A stretch of DNA of 16,481 nt from CAZNMF01 sp035547155 (GTDB taxonomy: Bacteria > Acidobacteriota > Vicinamibacteria > Vicinamibacterales > SCN-69-37), in the NCBI GenBank assembly GCA_035547155.1, contig DASZVJ010000187.1, forward strand, positions 1-16,481. Reading direction: 5' to 3'. The notes under the pieces are model-generated. The model worked only from the letters and a program-made list of their open reading frames with translations. It was not told where the DNA came from and ran no database searches. How positions within the stretch are numbered: the stretch's first letter is position 1; every line of letters starts with the position of its first letter. Below are positions 15,116 through 16,481 of the stretch, piece by piece. The translations under genes and the position numbers were made by a program.

Positions 15116-16383
15116 GGCTCGTCCTCGACCGGCCTCAGCGGCGCGGCCGTCATGCGTGCCGGCGTACGCGCCAGCCGCACCATCGTCATCGGAAAACGCC
15201 ACATCATGCGTCGGCGCAGCGCGCCGTACGGCACGTGACCCTTGAAGTAGTCGAGGATCAGGCGCGTCAGCGACGAGGAGCCCGATGCGCCGGCGACGAC
15301 GCGCGCGACGCGGTCGTGGCTGGTGAACAGATATTTCTGCACGCGAACCGCGTCGCGCAGCTCCGCACCGATCTCGCCGCGCCACGCGCGCTCGTAGCGA
15401 TCGCCGACACGCTGCGGATCGGCCAGGACGCCCGCATCGGCGATCGCCCGTCCCGCCAGCTCGCCGCTGACCATCGCGTAGAAGATCCCTTCCGCCGTGA
15501 TCGCGTGCACGAACCCGCCGGCGTCGCCGGCGAACAGCACGCGGCCGTGTGCGGCGCGTGCGAGCGGGCCGCCGATGGGAATCAGGAACGGCGTGAACGA
15601 TCGCCGATCGGACGCGCCGTCCAGCACGCCGCGCGAGACGAGCGACGACACGAACCGCTGCTGCAGCGTGTACGGCGCATCCTCGATCGCGTCGTCGAAG
15701 TGCGAGAGCACGCAGCCGATGCCGACATTGACGTGACGGACTTTTGGAAACACGTACGCGTAGCCGTCGAGGCCCTCGTGCGCGTACGCGACCCAGAGCA
15801 CGTCGGGCCGCGCCGCGCGCAGCGTCTCGACGGGCGTCTCTTCCATCATGTCGATCGCGAGGCTTCGGCGCGGCCAGCGCGCATTGACGCCGAGGCGTTT
15901 GGCGACGACGCTGTGGACGCCGTCAGCCGCGACGACGAGACGCGCGCGAAGACGACGGCCGTCGCGCGCCTGCAGTGTCACGGCGTCCGGCGTCTGTTCC
16001 GCCTGCGTGATCTCGAAGCCGCTCGTCACGCGCGCGCCGGCGTCGACGGCTTGTCGCACGAGCGCCGCGTCGAACTCCACACGCCGCACGAGCACGACGC
16101 ACGTTTCGGCGTCGTCGATCTCGAGCCGCGAGTCCTTCGGGCCTTCGAGATGGAGCCGTTGGATGCGATGGACATCGATGCCGTCGATGGCGGCGTCGAG
16201 CCAGGGAAACCGCCGCAGTGCCCGCGCGCTGAGCCCGCCGCCGCACGGCTTGTTGCGCGGGAACGCGGCGCGATCGACCAGCAGCGTGTCGATGCCGGCT
16301 GCTGCGAGCGTCCGCGCAGCGACCGCGCCAGCGGGTCCGGCGCCGGCGACGATGACGTCAGCGTCGAAAGACGTCGGTGTCAC
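15112..16383 (-). CDS. Geranylgeranyl reductase family FAD-dependent oxidoreductase
   Basis: A 423-residue flavoprotein. It has the FAD-binding DVIVAGAGPAGAVAARTLAA near the N-terminus (about 8-28), FPRNKPCGGGLSARAL (about 41-56), whose PCGGGLS is characteristic of the geranylgeranyl reductase family, and FAGDAGGFVHAITAEGI (about 284-300) for the FAD ribityl site. These enzymes reduce isoprenoid double bonds or act as related monooxygenases; the substrate here is unknown. Two GTG starts fit. The one at 16383 overlaps the permease stop as GTGA, the same arrangement as the next junction, so I chose it; GTG at 16395 adds four residues and has GGAG upstream. The neighbours are a permease and a peptidase, giving no clear pathway. 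Confidence 0.9.
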   Translation of the reverse strand: MTPTSFDADVIVAGAGPAGAVAARTLAAAGIDTLLVDRAAFPRNKPCGGGLSARALRRFPWLDAAIDGIDVHRIQRLHLEGPKDSRLEIDDAETCVVLVRRVEFDAALVRQAVDAGARVTSGFEITQAEQTPDAVTLQARDGRRLRARLVVAADGVHSVVAKRLGVNARWPRRSLAIDMMEETPVETLRAARPDVLWVAYAHEGLDGYAYVFPKVRHVNVGIGCVLSHFDDAIEDAPYTLQQRFVSSLVSRGVLDGASDRRSFTPFLIPIGGPLARAAHGRVLFAGDAGGFVHAITAEGIFYAMVSGELAGRAIADAGVLADPQRVGDRYERAWRGEIGAELRDAVRVQKYLFTSHDRVARVVAGASGSSSLTRLILDYFKGHVPYGALRRRMMWRFPMTMVRLARTPARMTAAPLRPVEDEP

Positions 16384-16481
16384 TGCCTGATCCACCGCAG
16401 GAGCTCCGGCAGATTCGGCGGCTTGCCCTGCATCAGCAGGCCGACACGGAAGATGCGGCCGGCGGCCCAGACGAGCACCGC
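16380..16481 (-). CDS. C-terminus of an ABC-2-type transporter permease (partial)
   Basis: Thirty-three residues in frame to the window edge, ending in TGA. The segment has a final hydrophobic helix followed by RIFRVGLLMQGKPPNLPELL and RWIRQ, which resembles the end of ABC-2/NatB-type permeases, where the chain typically closes with KxPxLPELLRW. The body of the gene lies outside the window. Its stop overlaps the flavoprotein start, so the two are co-translated. Confidence 0.7.
   Translation of the reverse strand, partial: AVLVWAAGRIFRVGLLMQGKPPNLPELLRWIRQ

Overview
High-GC bacterial DNA with dense, GC-ending codons. A PadR regulator sits directly in front of an ADOP-type permease (the duplicated MacB/FtsX 'orphan' permease typical of Acidobacteriota), and intergenic gaps carry 7-bp tandem repeats. 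Together these suggest an acidobacterium, plausibly of the Vicinamibacteria. That placement is inferred from gene content, not from a marker gene.

Layout. (1) 1-3914, rightward: the 3' end of an unidentified gene, a VTT/DedA-type membrane protein, a PadR regulator and an ADOP permease. (2) 4016-9953, leftward: six tightly packed genes that I read as an ebo cluster, in the order eboC, eboD, a small unassigned gene, eboB, eboE, eboF. (3) 10187-10678, rightward and divergent from the ebo genes: an exported azurin-like cupredoxin. (4) 10778-12355, leftward: a sigma-54-dependent activator (GAF, AAA+, Fis). (5) 12675-13262, rightward and divergent from the activator: a small secreted protein with an HExxH motif, behind a near-consensus sigma-54 promoter. 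(6) 13211-16481, leftward: an operon of an ABC-2-type permease tail, a geranylgeranyl-reductase-family flavoprotein and a secreted M61 peptidase. Its last gene overlaps the HExxH gene tail to tail by 52 bp.

How the genes may work together. From published work, ebo clusters occur in diverse bacteria and in some eustigmatophyte plastids. In Nostoc punctiforme the cluster is needed for a scytonemin precursor to reach the periplasm; in Pseudomonas fluorescens a related cluster affects interaction with nematodes. Here no scytonemin or other obvious biosynthetic genes are adjacent, so the metabolite is unknown. The cupredoxin next door could be an exported redox partner, but that rests on position alone. 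The activator and the sigma-54 promoter facing it form a plausible regulator-target pair. No rRNA, tRNA, insertion sequence or CRISPR array was seen. The most interesting items are the rearranged ebo cluster with a small unassigned gene inside it, the activator/sigma-54 promoter pair, and the 7-bp repeats at gene boundaries.
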